A stretch of DNA of 64,000 nucleotides from Rhizopus arrhizus (Eukaryota; Mucoromycota; Mucoromycetes; Mucorales; Rhizopodaceae): positions 1,116,001 through 1,180,000 of the forward strand of contig JAKZZE010000001.1 of NCBI GenBank assembly GCA_024220505.1, written 5' to 3'. The notes beneath the pieces were generated by a model. The model made no database searches and had not been told where the DNA came from. It saw only the letters and a program-made list of their open reading frames with translations. Position 1 is the stretch's first letter. Every line of letters begins with the position of its first letter. Below, piece by piece: positions 13,250 through 26,681 of this stretch. The position numbers were made by a program, and so were the translations under genes.

Positions 13250-13778
13250 ATGCCTAATGAACAAGAAAGATTACCACGTTGGCAATTTCGAAAACAAAAG
13301 AAACTTGAAAAAGAAGAAAAAAACGAAAAGAGATTGCCGAATCAAGGGAAGTGCCTAAAGAAATAGAAAATCAAAAAGGGGAAGAATATGAACAACAAAA
13401 GGCTCAGTGGGAAGCCAATGAAGTCAAACATAAGGCCATCGAATTGGCACGATTAAAAGCAATAGAAAAAGAAAAAGAAAGTAGAAAAATAGCACAAGTA
13501 GAATCAAAAAGCTGTACATGTAATTTTTGACTTATTCTTATTTATAGAAAAAATGGCAAGAGATATTGTTAAGTTTGCCTTTATCACCCAACAGCAACAA
13601 GTTTACATTGAAGAAGTCAAAGAAAGAGGTAAACAATCACAAGCACGAAAAGGCGACTAATACAACGCTATAGTCTAATTTAAAAACATTTGTTCCATCA
13701 TCAGAAGCAGAACCAAAGAGAAGAACCTATCGAGATCGTTTCCTGGAACAAAAAGCAAAAAAGAAGAATGCTTTCTAA
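13250..13778 (+). CDS. Small basic coiled-coil protein with interrupted frames
   Basis: The ATG at 13250 opens a basic, Lys/Glu/Gln-rich frame. It stops early, but the next frame continues as an equally helical sequence to about 13497; the switch point is a 7-A run (13317-13323), where one extra A would keep the frame open. An intron (13498-13547, ending TTTATAG) leads to an exon carrying VKFAFITQQQQVYIEEVKE, again one base off phase at a 6-A run (13548-13553); using AG at 13573 as acceptor avoids this second shift. The last exon (13705-13778) ends RRTYRDRFLEQKAKKKNAF. Product about 125-135 aa, family not recognised. Either two homopolymer sequencing errors or a young pseudogene. Confidence 0.6.
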
Positions 13779-14102
13779 ATATCCTTTTTACATTCTCTTT
13801 CTCTCCAGTGTTATGCTCAACCATCAATTGTAGATAAATATATTGTTCTTAATCGTTCTTTATTATTATAGGTTTTATGGAAAGGAGGCCTTTTAAAAAT
13901 CTTTACCTATAAACTGTTTCAGTAGGATCTTGATTTAATAAACATGTTGTATACTAAACACTTTGGATATAATCAGACATTAAGTATACGCTTTATAAAT
14001 ATAAAAATTATAATAAATGAAACCATACAAACAGGGAAAAAAAGAGAGAGAGGGAACATGAATTAAAAAAAGTATAAAGATAATAAAAAGGGGCATAATA
14101 AA
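13779..14102. other. Convergent 3' intergenic spacer
   Basis: AT-rich spacer between the 3' ends of the coiled-coil gene and the LONRF-like gene. It contains AATAAA-like polyadenylation contexts on both strands and nothing else I can name. Confidence 0.6.
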
Positions 14103-15455
14103 TTAGAAGCTATTTAACCAAGAGATGAGTTGTGTAGTTCTTTCTAGAAGGGTATGTGTTTTAAAAAGATATAACTTTTGTTGATCTGTCAAAGGTAAAA
14201 TTACCCCAAGCCACCAAACCAATGCTTCCGCAGCCTCAGGTTCTTTCTTTTGTAGATACCAGCGATATTGAGGTACATAATGTTCATGTTTTGCAAAGAA
14301 AACATTTAGGAGAGGGAGAAGCTGTTGATCGATAAGAGTGTTAACAGTCTGCTGCTGAAATTGATCTGATGGGGAAGAAGATGAAGGCAAAAAGGTGTTT
14401 AGAGAGGTAGATATGTGTCTATGTGCTGTCATGTGAGATACCCAACTGGGACGACTCGAGGATAAGTAAGTATTTAAGGGCTTAAATGAGGGAAGAGCAT
14501 TTCCTAAACGCATCGAAACTGGACGAGGTTGATTGGACAGCAGCTTGTTATTTCGAATGGGCAAATTCCAGTCACGGCCAATTGTACTGGGTTCTGTTCT
14601 GTCATCTAAGCGTGTGATGTCACCCATATAGCAGCGATTGAATAGATCAAACGAAATATGATTGACCTTTACACGGAATAAGCCCATGGCTTGAATGACA
14701 GTGTGAGAAAGACCAGGGACGATGTCGATATGAGTGAGTTGAATCATGGTTCCGTACTCATAAAACGAATGATCAGTATCCTTTGTAAATAAACAAACAG
14801 CATAATGATCTTGATTAGGGTTGGCTGACATGTACTCTAGTATGCTATTATTAGTAGAGAGATGAAATAGACAGGGTTGTGATGGAACAACGAGGGTTGA
14901 GATATTCAACTGAATCAAGGCAACAGAAGAAGAATGTTCATTCATGATTGAGTTTGAATTAAATAAAAAAGAGAACCAATGAACCAACAGTTGATTTACT
15001 TTGCCTAGTCTACCCAATGGATGCCTACACATAGGACATTGATGGTATCTTGGTATAAGGTGATTTAAACATTGTTTACAGAATGTATGTCCACACTGAG
15101 TTGTGATTGGATCAATCAAGGATGAATAACAAATAGAGCAATCAAATAATGATTTGCTCACTGATTGTTTGTTACTAAATTCAGCTAGTATTTGTGATAA
15201 TAAAATATTTGGTTTGTTTTGTTCTTGGTGGCTTCTGAGACAAGTAAATGATGTACACTGAAATGAATTGGATGGAATGCATTCATAACATAATGTTAAT
15301 CCGCATGAAAGTGTAGTAGGTTGATTAAATGGCTTCAAACATTTCTGGCAGCAAGTTAAAAAACCAATTGATTCTTGTTCTTTTTTTGTAAATAAAGTTT
15401 GCTTTGGTTTAAAAGTATGAATGGTAGCTTGTTTCTTGTATTCTAATACAGTCAT
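14103..15455 (-). CDS. LONRF-like protein: RING finger plus LON substrate-binding domain
   Basis: A single exon encodes 450 aa from ATG at 15455. An N-terminal cysteine cluster (about 36-80, CCQKCLKPF...CYEC) looks like a degenerate first RING. A canonical C3HC4 RING follows at about 105-145 (CSICYSSLIDP, QCGHTFCKQC, CPMCR). The region about 180-330 resembles the N-terminal LON substrate-binding domain, with a YGTMIQLTHID segment and a following G-L-x-R-V strand. Two RINGs plus LON is the order in animal LONRF1-3. By family it is probably an E3 ubiquitin ligase; the substrate is unknown. A helical C-terminus of about 120 residues shows no known motif. Confidence 0.85.
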   Translation of the reverse strand: MTVLEYKKQATIHTFKPKQTLFTKKEQESIGFLTCCQKCLKPFNQPTTLSCGLTLCYECIPSNSFQCTSFTCLRSHQEQNKPNILLSQILAEFSNKQSVSKSLFDCSICYSSLIDPITTQCGHTFCKQCLNHLIPRYHQCPMCRHPLGRLGKVNQLLVHWFSFLFNSNSIMNEHSSSVALIQLNISTLVVPSQPCLFHLSTNNSILEYMSANPNQDHYAVCLFTKDTDHSFYEYGTMIQLTHIDIVPGLSHTVIQAMGLFRVKVNHISFDLFNRCYMGDITRLDDRTEPSTIGRDWNLPIRNNKLLSNQPRPVSMRLGNALPSFKPLNTYLSSSRPSWVSHMTAHRHISTSLNTFLPSSSSPSDQFQQQTVNTLIDQQLLPLLNVFFAKHEHYVPQYRWYLQKKEPEAAEALVWWLGVILPLTDQQKLYLFKTHTLLERTTQLISWLNSF

Positions 15456-15684
15456 CAATACAAACTTGCTTGATCTATTCTATATCAATTTTACTTTGAG
15501 CTCGTATACCCCATGGCTGATGCTTTATTAGCATTTATAAAAAGAAAGAATAAAAAAGGGGAAAGTAATACAAATAGAATTTTCTATAAATGATTTTTTT
15601 TTTTTCGATCGATTATTTTTTTATTTCTATGGAAACAAAGTTTCATGCCTAATTGATTGAATATTCGATCGATTTTTATTACAG

Positions 15685-17148
15685 TTATTGTTGCTTTAAA
15701 TAATCTTTCAATCCCATCACTTGTACTTGTTTTCCGGTATAAACAGGATTTAGCTGTCTTTCTATATAACTTGAAAAGGTACTATGGGGTGTACCAAAAA
15801 ATGTATGTCCATGTGCAGCAATCATGGCATCCAGCATGGGTATCAGATAACCTTCTAATGAGACTTTTTCTTCAACTACTTGTAATTTTTTAACCTCTTT
15901 CCATTCTTTTTCGAAATCTGACAAGACGAATGTACAAGGAAATAACTTGAATAGTTTGCGTAACAAAGGATGATGTCTTGGATTGGGAGCATCTGTGGCA
16001 ATATAAAGCACAGTGTGCTGGAATCGGCGTGTGATCGTATTCGAGGGTTGACAGGACAATCGAGTCTTCTTTGAGGGTGGTTTATAATGTGTAGGATGAT
16101 GAATTTCGATAGGCTTAGTATGATTGGCTTCTACTGGCATACTACGTAATACAACTTCATAATCGGATGATTCCGTTCGATCCTTGTCGTGTTCCGGATC
16201 AAATTCTAATACTTCCTCAAGAGTTAAATCGGTAAATTCATTTACCAGTGCATGAAAGATATCATCCACTAAAATAGATGCTCGTAATTTGAATATACCA
16301 TCACCCACACGAATATGCAAACCAATAAAGTCATGTCCCAATTGCTGTACAATTCTGTTGGTAGCTTCGGTCAATACAGGGTGACTAAATATCATGTTTG
16401 ATCGAATCTTGCGTAATGCATTTACATGCTCCTCAGTCTCTGCTAATATCCTATAGGAACCAAACATACTTCCAAAATGAAGTACAGGATGTTCTATCTT
16501 TTTTAATGTATTGAGTTGAATGCGGTAATTGAATCGATCTAGTGGTAAATCAATTGAAGTATCATCATGTATTTGATATTCATATGGCATCAAATCTCTA
16601 AAGAAATAAATCTCCTTGTGTTTCACTTGTAAATGTCGATATATCCATTCATAACTAAGACTATCACGAAAGACGACGGGTATACTTTGCTGCTGTATTT
16701 TTTTCATATCATAAAAGAAGCTCCAGGGTATATTGGTATATCGGAAACTGTTTAAGCATTCACTAGGTAATGGCATGCCACCTTCAATCGTCACACAATG
16801 TTCTAGTCCGTGCTTAGATTGAAATAATAAGCGTTCGTATAGCTTCGGGTACTTGAGCCAGGGCATTGCTGGGTTAGCCAACATGACAGGTGGGACAAGT
16901 AAGGTTCGATTGAGATAAGTAGCAAGTAATAAAGCATTTTCTAATTCTATTCTTTGATTATGAAATCCAGAATGAGGTAAATAAGATAAATATTTTTCAT
17001 TTATTGCTGGTGTATGAATCTCAAAAGGGGTTGGAAAGATGACTGGAATCTGACTAGTTGGTTTTGGCCTTGTTGTAATATAAAATAAGGTTGTCGTGAT
17101 AAAAAGTATTATTAAACCAACAGTCAACTTCTTTTTTGTCGAATACAT
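15685..17148 (-). CDS. O-fucosyltransferase-family type II membrane protein
   Basis: One exon, 487 aa. Residues 7-24 form a single N-terminal hydrophobic anchor (LTVGLIILFITTTLFYIT), as in Golgi/ER type II glycosyltransferases. Just after the stem is GFHNQRIELENALLLA, the GDP-fucose-binding start of the O-FucT fold. FIGLHIRVGDGIFK (about 275) is the conserved H-x-R motif, and HTFFGTPHSTFSSYIERQ near the C-terminus is the terminal motif of the fold. Family knowledge: such enzymes transfer fucose from GDP-fucose to Ser/Thr or glycans in the secretory pathway. Acceptor and donor in this fungus are not deducible. Many fungal members are uncharacterised. Confidence 0.85.
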   Translation of the reverse strand: MYSTKKKLTVGLIILFITTTLFYITTRPKPTSQIPVIFPTPFEIHTPAINEKYLSYLPHSGFHNQRIELENALLLATYLNRTLLVPPVMLANPAMPWLKYPKLYERLLFQSKHGLEHCVTIEGGMPLPSECLNSFRYTNIPWSFFYDMKKIQQQSIPVVFRDSLSYEWIYRHLQVKHKEIYFFRDLMPYEYQIHDDTSIDLPLDRFNYRIQLNTLKKIEHPVLHFGSMFGSYRILAETEEHVNALRKIRSNMIFSHPVLTEATNRIVQQLGHDFIGLHIRVGDGIFKLRASILVDDIFHALVNEFTDLTLEEVLEFDPEHDKDRTESSDYEVVLRSMPVEANHTKPIEIHHPTHYKPPSKKTRLSCQPSNTITRRFQHTVLYIATDAPNPRHHPLLRKLFKLFPCTFVLSDFEKEWKEVKKLQVVEEKVSLEGYLIPMLDAMIAAHGHTFFGTPHSTFSSYIERQLNPVYTGKQVQVMGLKDYLKQQ

Positions 17149-17997
17149 TTCAAGAAAGAAAAGAAAAAGAAAAGAAAAAAGAAAGGAAGGAGAATGGTTC
17201 TATTAATGGCGATCTGTGTAAGGTTAAGTGAATTCCTGTGTGACATCAACAGACAATCCCTTTCTTTTTATCTATTTTATTCTATTTCTCTTTATTCAAA
17301 TAAGCCTGAGGATTTATTTCATTTTCTTTATTTTAATGTTAAATACATTTTCATATAAAGCTTTTATGAAAAAAGAAGAACCGTAGTTTAGAATTTGATG
17401 TGTAACTTGAGCTTTTAAATTTCAATAAAAAAAATTTCTTTTTTATCCATTTTTAACCACTCACAAACTTTTTTTTTAACTCTTCAAACCTATTGACTTG
17501 TGAGCAGTCATTTATCATGGTTGGATATAACTTGACACTCAGCAGGACTGTTTCTTTTTTTTTTTTTGTGAATAAATTCAAAGTATTGTAACAAAGAAAA
17601 GTCAGATGTAGATATAACTTGCTTTGATATGTGTTTTGTAGAGGCTTATGACGCATACAATTAAATCAGACAAGTGAATGATAAATTCTTGAGATAATCT
17701 AAGCTTTATTTTATAATAAAAGAACAAACATTGTAAAAAGATGGTGAGAATAATAGAACTACATAAAATGAATATTTTTCTGTAACGAGAAATGTAATCT
17801 TCTTAAAAAACTTTTTTTGTAACACATCAGAGACGATCTTTCTTTTATTCTTAAAAAGGTTTAGTTTAAATAAAGAAAAGGAGATGATGATAATAAAATA
17901 AATTCATGGCTAAAGGAGTAAGTAATCTTAATTTACGCATTGATTTCATTTTGCTATATCTTTTGAAAGAGTACAGAAAATCATAAGAAATAAAAAC

Positions 17998-17999
<2 letters not shown>

Positions 18000-18066
<67 letters not shown>
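18000..18066. repeat. Poly(T) run, 67 nt
   Basis: Sixty-seven consecutive T. It is by far the longest homopolymer in the window. It could be an expanded slippage tract or the poly(A) tail of a retroposed sequence lying to its right on the minus strand. No target-site duplication was found, so the origin is open. Confidence 0.95.
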
Positions 18067-18386
18067 CGACTTGTAAACAATTCTCTTTCTTTTATTGGCT
18101 GTTGTTTATTTACTTGACCAGATCATGAATGAGATAATTTCCCTCAAAGTACAACTCCTATTTCTATCTCAAGACGCGTCATGTTTAATGAAAAAGAAGA
18201 GAGCGATTTACTTTAATCTGCAATCAAGAAGATATTTAATGTTTTTCCTTTTTAATTACAATTCAAGTAAAAGAAGAATATATTTTGTGGATACACGTGA
18301 AAACATTTCTTATAAAATATCAACTCATGCTTACCCTTCAAACCCTCTTCCCTGATTTGTTGTGATAGCAACAGCCACGCTCAGAT

Positions 18387-18569
18387 AAAACAAATCATTG
18401 TTAACTCAGCTACAGGATGCATGGGAGAATCGTTGTTTGTAAATGTCTGTATTCATCCCTCGGAACAAGTGAACGATGTTCAAGTGAAAGCTTTGAGGAT
18501 TGAAACCTCGTGCTTTTTGGAGTCGTGTGTGTATGTGATCACTGCTAAAAAGAAGAAAGGTTTCAAATA
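18387..18569 (+). CDS. Possible orphan coding exon
   Basis: An uninterrupted frame reads ...IKQIIVNSATGCMGESL..., then VNVCIHPSEQVNDVQVKAL, and ends TAKKKKGFK and TAG. Composition and third-position pattern look more coding-like than the surrounding AT-rich sequence. The start is unclear: the frame is closed upstream near 18318, and CTCAG at about 18386 could be a splice acceptor joining it to an upstream frame (MAVVYLLDQIMNEI..., from about 18101). I do not recognise a family. It may be a real small gene, a gene remnant, or chance. Confidence 0.25.
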
Positions 18570-18854
18570 GACAGACTGTAATTTATAAAATAAAGAAGAC
18601 TGTAGTGATAGATAAGGATCATCATTTCTGTTGTTATTGCAGCGAAAAAAAAAAAAAGAGAGAGAAAGAGAGAGAGAGAAATAAAATTTATTTTTAGTAT
18701 TTTTTCCGCGGAATGAAAATAATTAGTTTATTGCTATTTTGTCTCCCTTTTACTTTTATAAAAACATTATTATCCGTGGAAAAAAAATATAAATAAATCT
18801 ATTCTCTTACTTTCTTTTCAGCTATTTTTTTTCTCTCTCTCTTTCACTTACATT

Positions 18855-19498
18855 ATGACATTAATAGAAGACGTTGAAGACTATTTATTTGATCAAAAAT
18901 ACATTTCATCTGAAGTTCAATCACAGCTACATGAAGGATATAAATTACATCCTTTACGCTCAAAAGATTATTATCGAGGCTATTTACAAGTGCTATCCGT
19001 CTTGACTGAAGTAGGTCATCATACAACAGAGACTTGGAATACTCAATTCCAATATATGAAAAAGCACAATGATACATGTAAGTGGGTACTTTATTAAACA
19101 TAAAACTAAATTGTTATCAATAGATTATACAGTGACAATCACAGACGAAGAGCATGATCGTATTGCTGCTACTGGAACAATATTAATTGAACATAAATTT
19201 GTTCACAAAAATGGTATCGTTGGTCATATAGAAGATATCGCAGTGGACTCATCACATCAAGGCAAAAAGTTGGGACTTCGAATCATTGAAGCATTAAAAT
19301 TTATTGCACAACAAACTGGATGTTATAAAGGTTTTGATGACATGCATATGAAACATTGAGCTTATTATTTATATTGCTTCTATAGTTATTTTAGATTGCT
19401 CTACAAAGAATATTCCATTCTATGAGAAATGTGGATTTACACCTAAAGAGAACCAAATGGCTTGGTATATCCCGTATGAAAATAAACCTCATCTATAA
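18855..19498 (+). CDS. GNA1: Glucosamine 6-phosphate N-acetyltransferase
   Basis: Exons 18855-19077, 19124-19330 and 19386-19498 encode 180 aa. The C-terminal half is a GNAT fold: DITVDSS-type strand (GHIEDIAVDSSHQGKKLGLR) with the acetyl-CoA pyrophosphate loop Q-G-K-K-L-G, then LDCSTKNIPFYEKCGF, the signature end of Gna1. The N-terminus carries LRSKDYYRGYLQVLSVLTEVG, typical of the enzyme. The reaction is acetyl-CoA plus glucosamine-6-phosphate to N-acetylglucosamine-6-phosphate, a step to UDP-GlcNAc and hence to chitin and glycans. Both introns are short GT-AG. Size matches fungal and animal GNA1 (about 160-185 aa). Confidence 0.95.
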
Positions 19499-21806
<2,308 letters not shown>

Positions 21807-22202
21807 AAACTATTTATTGCTTTCTATTCATTGTTTCTTTGTCGGTTTTTCAATATTTGATGAGGAGAGGATAAAATATAAAAAGACTTACATAATGAAA
21901 ATAATAAGGATAAATGGTTTTATTTTTAAAAAAAAAAGACAAATAAAAAACATTATAAACTAAAGTAATCAAGCATATCTCAATGTCTTCTTTTAGTATA
22001 AATTAAGACTATTCCTGATATTGATGATGACCTGATAAGGTTTCAAGTGTGGGTTAAACGGCTAAAAGATACACACAGTCACGATAAATCAAAAGCGTTT
22101 GAGTCAGCATTTTCTCCAAAATTAAAATCAAACTTCTTATTTGCATCTCTCTTTTTTTTTTTAATTCTTTTTCATTTCTTTTCCCCTTTATTATTATTTA
22201 TC
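21807..22202. other. Intergenic spacer ESA1-carrier gene
   Basis: About 400 bp with the ESA1 3' UTR and the promoter of the carrier gene, which includes a T/C-rich tract just before its ATG. No other feature seen. Confidence 0.6.
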
Positions 22203-23254
22203 ATGACTGCAGTTACCAAAGAAACATTACCTCCCATCGGACACGCAACAGCAGGTTCAGCTGGTGCTATGTTTGCTTCAGCACTTGTTTATCCACTTGA
22301 CATGTGAGATTTGTAAAAAGTGTTTGTATCATGCTGGATTAACCTTCTTATCGAATAGCATCAAGACAAGAATTCAAGTGCAAGGAAAGCAAGCTGACGA
22401 TGAACATTACAAGTCAGCCTGGGATGGTATTACACGCATTATGGAAAAGGAAGGCATTTCGGGTCTTTACGCTGGGCTTGGATCTTCCTTGATCGGAACT
22501 GCTTCCACCAATTTTACCTATTTCTACTGCTACTCATTTTTGAGAAAGGCTTATAACAATCGATACAATCCTCGCGGAGGTACCTTATCAACCGCGATGG
22601 AACTTACCCTGGGAGCTGCTGCAGGAGCCCTGACGACATTGATCACTACACCTGTTTCAGTCATCACCACCCGTCAACAGACTTTGCCTCCTTCGGAACG
22701 TCAAGATGTAGTTGGTACTTGCAAGACCATTATTGATGAAGAAGGAATCGAAGGCCTCTGGAGAGGTATCCGTCCCTCACTTGTTCTTTGCGTTAATCCT
22801 GCTATCACATATGGTAGTTTTGAAAAAATCAAACAGATCGTGATCAATATCTTCAAGTTGCCCTTGACGCCCTGGGTTAACTTCTTGGTGGGTGCTCTCT
22901 CAAAGACTTTAGCAACTGTTATCACCTATCCTTATATTATGGCTAAAGTAAGACTTCAGTGGAAGCCTTCAAAGGAAAATCAAGATAAAGTAATTCCCTA
23001 TAAAGGATCTTTGGATATCCTCGCTCGTGTACTTAGAACAGAAGGCTTCTTTGGTTGGTACAAGGTAAGTGGCTTTATCAAGCACAACAAGACTGTCGAA
23101 ATTCACTCATTTTCTTAAAAAGGGCATGAGTACGCAAATAACAAAAGCAGTTTTATCTCAAGCATTACTGTTCATGATGAAGGATATTTTTACCAACTAC
23201 ACAGTACTGGCCTTTGCTCTTGTACAAGCAGCAAAGAAATCAAAGACTACATAG
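22203..23254 (+). CDS. Peroxisomal adenine nucleotide carrier-like protein (mitochondrial carrier family)
   Basis: Exons 22203-22303, 22359-23064 and 23123-23254 give 312 aa. Three carrier repeats are visible, each with a P-x-[DE]-x-x-[KR]-like turn: PLDIIKTRIQ (repeat 1, formed across the first splice junction), TPVSVITTRQQ (repeat 2), YPYIMAKVRLQ (repeat 3). GLWRGIRPSLVLCVNPAITY and GALSKTLATVITYPYI closely resemble the Ant1/PMP34/SLC25A17 branch, which exchanges ATP, AMP or CoA-type cofactors across the peroxisomal membrane. There are six predicted TM helices. The subfamily call comes from these motifs, not an alignment, so a related carrier is possible. Confidence 0.88.
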
Positions 23255-23325
23255 ACAAACAAAAAAATCATAGATATAATATTTATTTAACGTTGTGTAT
23301 AAATCAAGCATATAAATCATTCCTC

Positions 23326-25002
23326 TTATTGTCTATCTTTTTTGAACTTGTTTATCATTCTTTCAATATTATCCAATCCTTTCTTCACTTCTTCCATTGG
23401 TGGACCAAAACTAAGTCTGACAAAATGATGACAGGGTGATTCAAATAGTTCTCGGCGGTGTGCGGGCTGAAAGAAAAGAAGAATAAATGTGAATCAAATG
23501 ATTTATCTTACTTTGTTTAAAACTTACATTCACATCAAAGAAAATACCAGGAACGACAATACTATGTATTATTAGTGAGATTAAATATATTTCTTCTTTT
23601 TGTTTCCTTACACTTTTTCTTTTAAACATTCTTCAAAAAAGTTTAGACCAGCGTTGATAGGTTCAGGCAATCCAGACACATTCAACCAGACATAAAATGT
23701 GGCATTTGGAGGCACATGTACCTTTAAACCCATCTTTTCTAGTCGATCAAGAACATAGTCTCGTTTCTTTTTAAAGTGTTTCTGAAGTGCCTTTGCTTCA
23801 TTCTTGAAAACATCAGGATCCAAGAAAGGCATGGCAGCATATTGAAGAGGATGGCTTGCACCACCTTCAAGGAAGGAACCTGTGCTTTCCATAGAAGCAA
23901 TCACTGTCTTTGGAGCAACAATCCAACAAATACGCCAACCGGGCATCTGTCAAGAGCGAATAGCTTTAGAGAGAGTTTCTTTTTGCTAATAAAGTTGACT
24001 TACCCTAAAGTTTTTTGTTAAGCCATCCAAGATGATAACAGGGTCCTCATTGACATCATCCACAAATTCACTGATACTGACCGTCTTACCCTCCTCCTTA
24101 TCGTAGATATAAGCAGAATAGAATTCATCCATGATCATAGTGGTATGCCTATTTCTGGCAATGTGAACAAGTGCTTCGAGCTCACTATCTTGTATAACTT
24201 GACCTGTAGGATTACGAGGATTGGATGCCATGATGACTCCCAAACCTCGACCGGTGATTTCCTTCTCAAGTTCATCTGGTGCAATATGATACCTCGTGTT
24301 TTCATCCAACGTGGTAGGAATCGGTACAAAACTCTTAAAGACAGAGAGTATTTGCTCATAGGCAGTATATTCAGGCAAAAAATAACCCACGTGTACATCG
24401 CCAAGGGCAGCTCCTAATCGGCTCAAGCCAGCTCGACCACCAGGCACAATGCATACATTCTCCTCTGTATATTTGGATTCCTTTCCCTTTCTGTACGTTT
24501 CATTGTAAAGATTAGCTACTGCCTTTTTCAATGGAGTGATGCCACTTGTGGAGGCATATTCATATGTATCTTCAGGTACCTCAATTCGATGAGGTCTTTC
24601 TTTACATCCCTCAATATGCCCCACTTTATGAATAAAAAAAAAACGTCAGGATGGATGCTTTTCCTTTTTTTCTTTGTTTACCTTCAGGAGCACCTTGGCC
24701 AAAGTTTGACCACTCCTTATCATCATAACTGTAGCCGTTTTTCTTTGCTCGATCCATCACATAAATAACTCCAGTTGAGCCAGGATGGGTAACTCCATGA
24801 ATATTTCCTTGCTGTTTTGAGACTTCACCACGATTTTCATTTCCTGGATAGCTTCTCAACGTCTGATGCGCCTCTGAATGCTTCTCTGACGTGCTGTTGT
24901 CATAAAAGTGAGTAAACAATTCTGTGTTTTGTGTATTATACTTTACTGTTTGTTATTGAGTACTTTTTGAGCAATATCTGCAAAATGGTTGTTGCTTGGC
25001 AT
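23326..25002 (-). CDS. PLP-dependent class I/II aminotransferase
   Basis: Six exons join in phase (24947-25002, 24682-24893, 24004-24623, 23612-23946, 23528-23561, 23326-23466) to 465 aa. Fold-type I landmarks are present: SNPRNPTGQV (substrate/PLP pocket), MDEFYSAYIY (Asp that pairs with the pyridine nitrogen), and LDGLTKNFR followed by PGWRICW, in which Lys at about 293 is the likely Schiff-base residue. The C-terminal VRLSFG carries the Arg expected to bind the substrate carboxylate. The substrate is not deducible. The first exon (starting MPSNNHFADIAQKVL) is inferred: it supplies the only in-phase ATG upstream of the conserved region and uses a 53-nt intron. Confidence 0.85.
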
Positions 25003-25003
25003 T

Positions 25004-25037
<34 letters not shown>

Positions 25038-26681
25038 GAAAAGATGATGAACGAACGATGAGGAGAATATCAGTTCAGTTCTAGAGTCTACCTATTTTCA
25101 GATACAGTTCCTACTATTGTATACAGCTTGGCAGTGATTTAATTTTGATGTCATGTTGCCTCTAAAATAGTATCAGTAAATGAGTACATTTCCCGACAGT
25201 CGCATCACTGTCAATCGGACTGCAAATTAAGTTCTGAAGACTGGCCAAAAAATGCTTGTATCAGCTTTCATTCATCACACTTAGTAAAACTGTAGTATAT
25301 AACGAATATCCGATCCTAAATGGGGGGGGGGTTTTTTTTGCATGCCATTTATCGCATTTGAGCCTATTTTTATGATTTCGCTTAATAGAACAATAAAGAA
25401 TAGAACATAAGGTATGACAGAAGCGTTTTAGTATAAGATAGCTAAAAGAAAAGGTATAAACACATGTAAGCTTTAAATGAAGAAATGCAGACAGAATTTA
25501 ATACATCAGTCGTAATTTTTTCCGTGGATTTATTAGCTTTTATAATTCTGGTTATTAACTTGCAGTCATTGACATTTGCAAACGTATTTTAGTAGAATAT
25601 TTTCGTCATTTTTTTTTGGCTATTGTTGTTTGAATTATAAAATGCTGAATTTCTCATAATGAAAAATCATTTTTTTTAGTCAATTATACAGTTATACCCG
25701 TATCGTACAAACCAGATCAATCAAAAGAGAAATAGGCTTAAACAAGTCATGTTGAGATACTGATAAAACTGAAAACAAAGGCTGTTGAATCCATCAATTA
25801 ATTTTATGAAGCAATACCCAAGCACGCTGTGAACAAAGATGACTTTTTTATTTTTTGTTACCAATGCATGTCGCTACTTCTTATGGTGAGATCATGATTG
25901 CCTGTAGAACCAGAAGCATCTCAAGTTCATGATATCAAAACTTGATATAAGCCATGGTTTTATCGTCAGTATCTTTCTCATCCTTTTTCACTTTAGAAGT
26001 AAGCTCATTAATGAATAAGGGATCCAAAAAGTTGTAGTTTAATAACCATGTTTAAGAGAAAAAATTATGAGTAAAATTCCAAATTAATCATTCCTTTGCC
26101 GTTATTTAGCTTATCATCAATGTTTTAACCAAATTAGGGGTATACTTTTCTTATGTTTAAAAATCATGGTCTTCTTGTAAAATAGACTTGAATGACTGAA
26201 CAGAAGGGCCTTGAGTGAAAGAGAAAACGGACTGTGCCTATGTTAATTTTTTCAAAAGCCACGATTGTGAACGAGCCGTAGAAAGTTTTCTCATTGTTCT
26301 CTTAGTAGTTTGAGTAAATATTTTTCGATTGACTATAATTCGCAGCACTGTGTTTTTGTTACTGTTTTAGACTCATATTGCTATTAGATTCATACTTTTC
26401 CTCAGGAACACTTTTATATGAGAGTTCAAAATATGATAGTGAGACACAAGATAATACGATAAACGATGTTGAAATGACAGATGGTTTTCCAACTCTTATC
26501 AAGGAGAGAGCACCAATATCTTTACAAGGAAAATCTGTACGAATCCCATTTTGGTACTTTATAAAATCTCATTGGACACAATTAATTATCCGCAAAATAC
26601 AGCCTGTGTGGTCGAATAAAAATGAACAAGCCCAGATTATTTCTTTCTTCTTCTTTCAGGACTCTTTCGATTACTTGTGTC
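25003..26681. other. AT-rich intergenic region
   Basis: About 1.7 kb with an (AAT)n repeat at its left end, a run of about 10 G followed by 8 T near 25322, and scattered poly-A/T. From about 26372 to 26681 an open plus-strand frame (…LLDSYFSSGTLLYESS…) runs into the SPF1 5' exon; it may be 5' UTR or a gene remnant. No transposon domains seen. Confidence 0.5.
25006..25033. repeat. AAT trinucleotide microsatellite
   Basis: About nine AAT units immediately upstream of the aminotransferase start codon, so it lies in the 5' UTR or core promoter of that gene. Confidence 0.95.

Larger units (their letters stand above)
17149..18854. other. Intergenic region with a very long poly(T) run
   Basis: About 1.7 kb between the O-fucosyltransferase start and GNA1. 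It contains the 67-nt T run at 18000-18066, a possible orphan reading frame at about 18390-18569 (listed separately), and GA-rich sequence (about 18655-18680). Promoters for the two diverging flanking genes should be at the two ends. Confidence 0.6.

Noticed and set aside
24894..24946. Aminotransferase starting at a TTG at 24919
   Set aside because: Nuclear genes rarely start at TTG; a short upstream exon with ATG at 25002 joins in phase.
25322..25341. G10-T8 run as a regulatory element
   Set aside because: Isolated homopolymers in a spacer, with no gene start nearby and no second copy.
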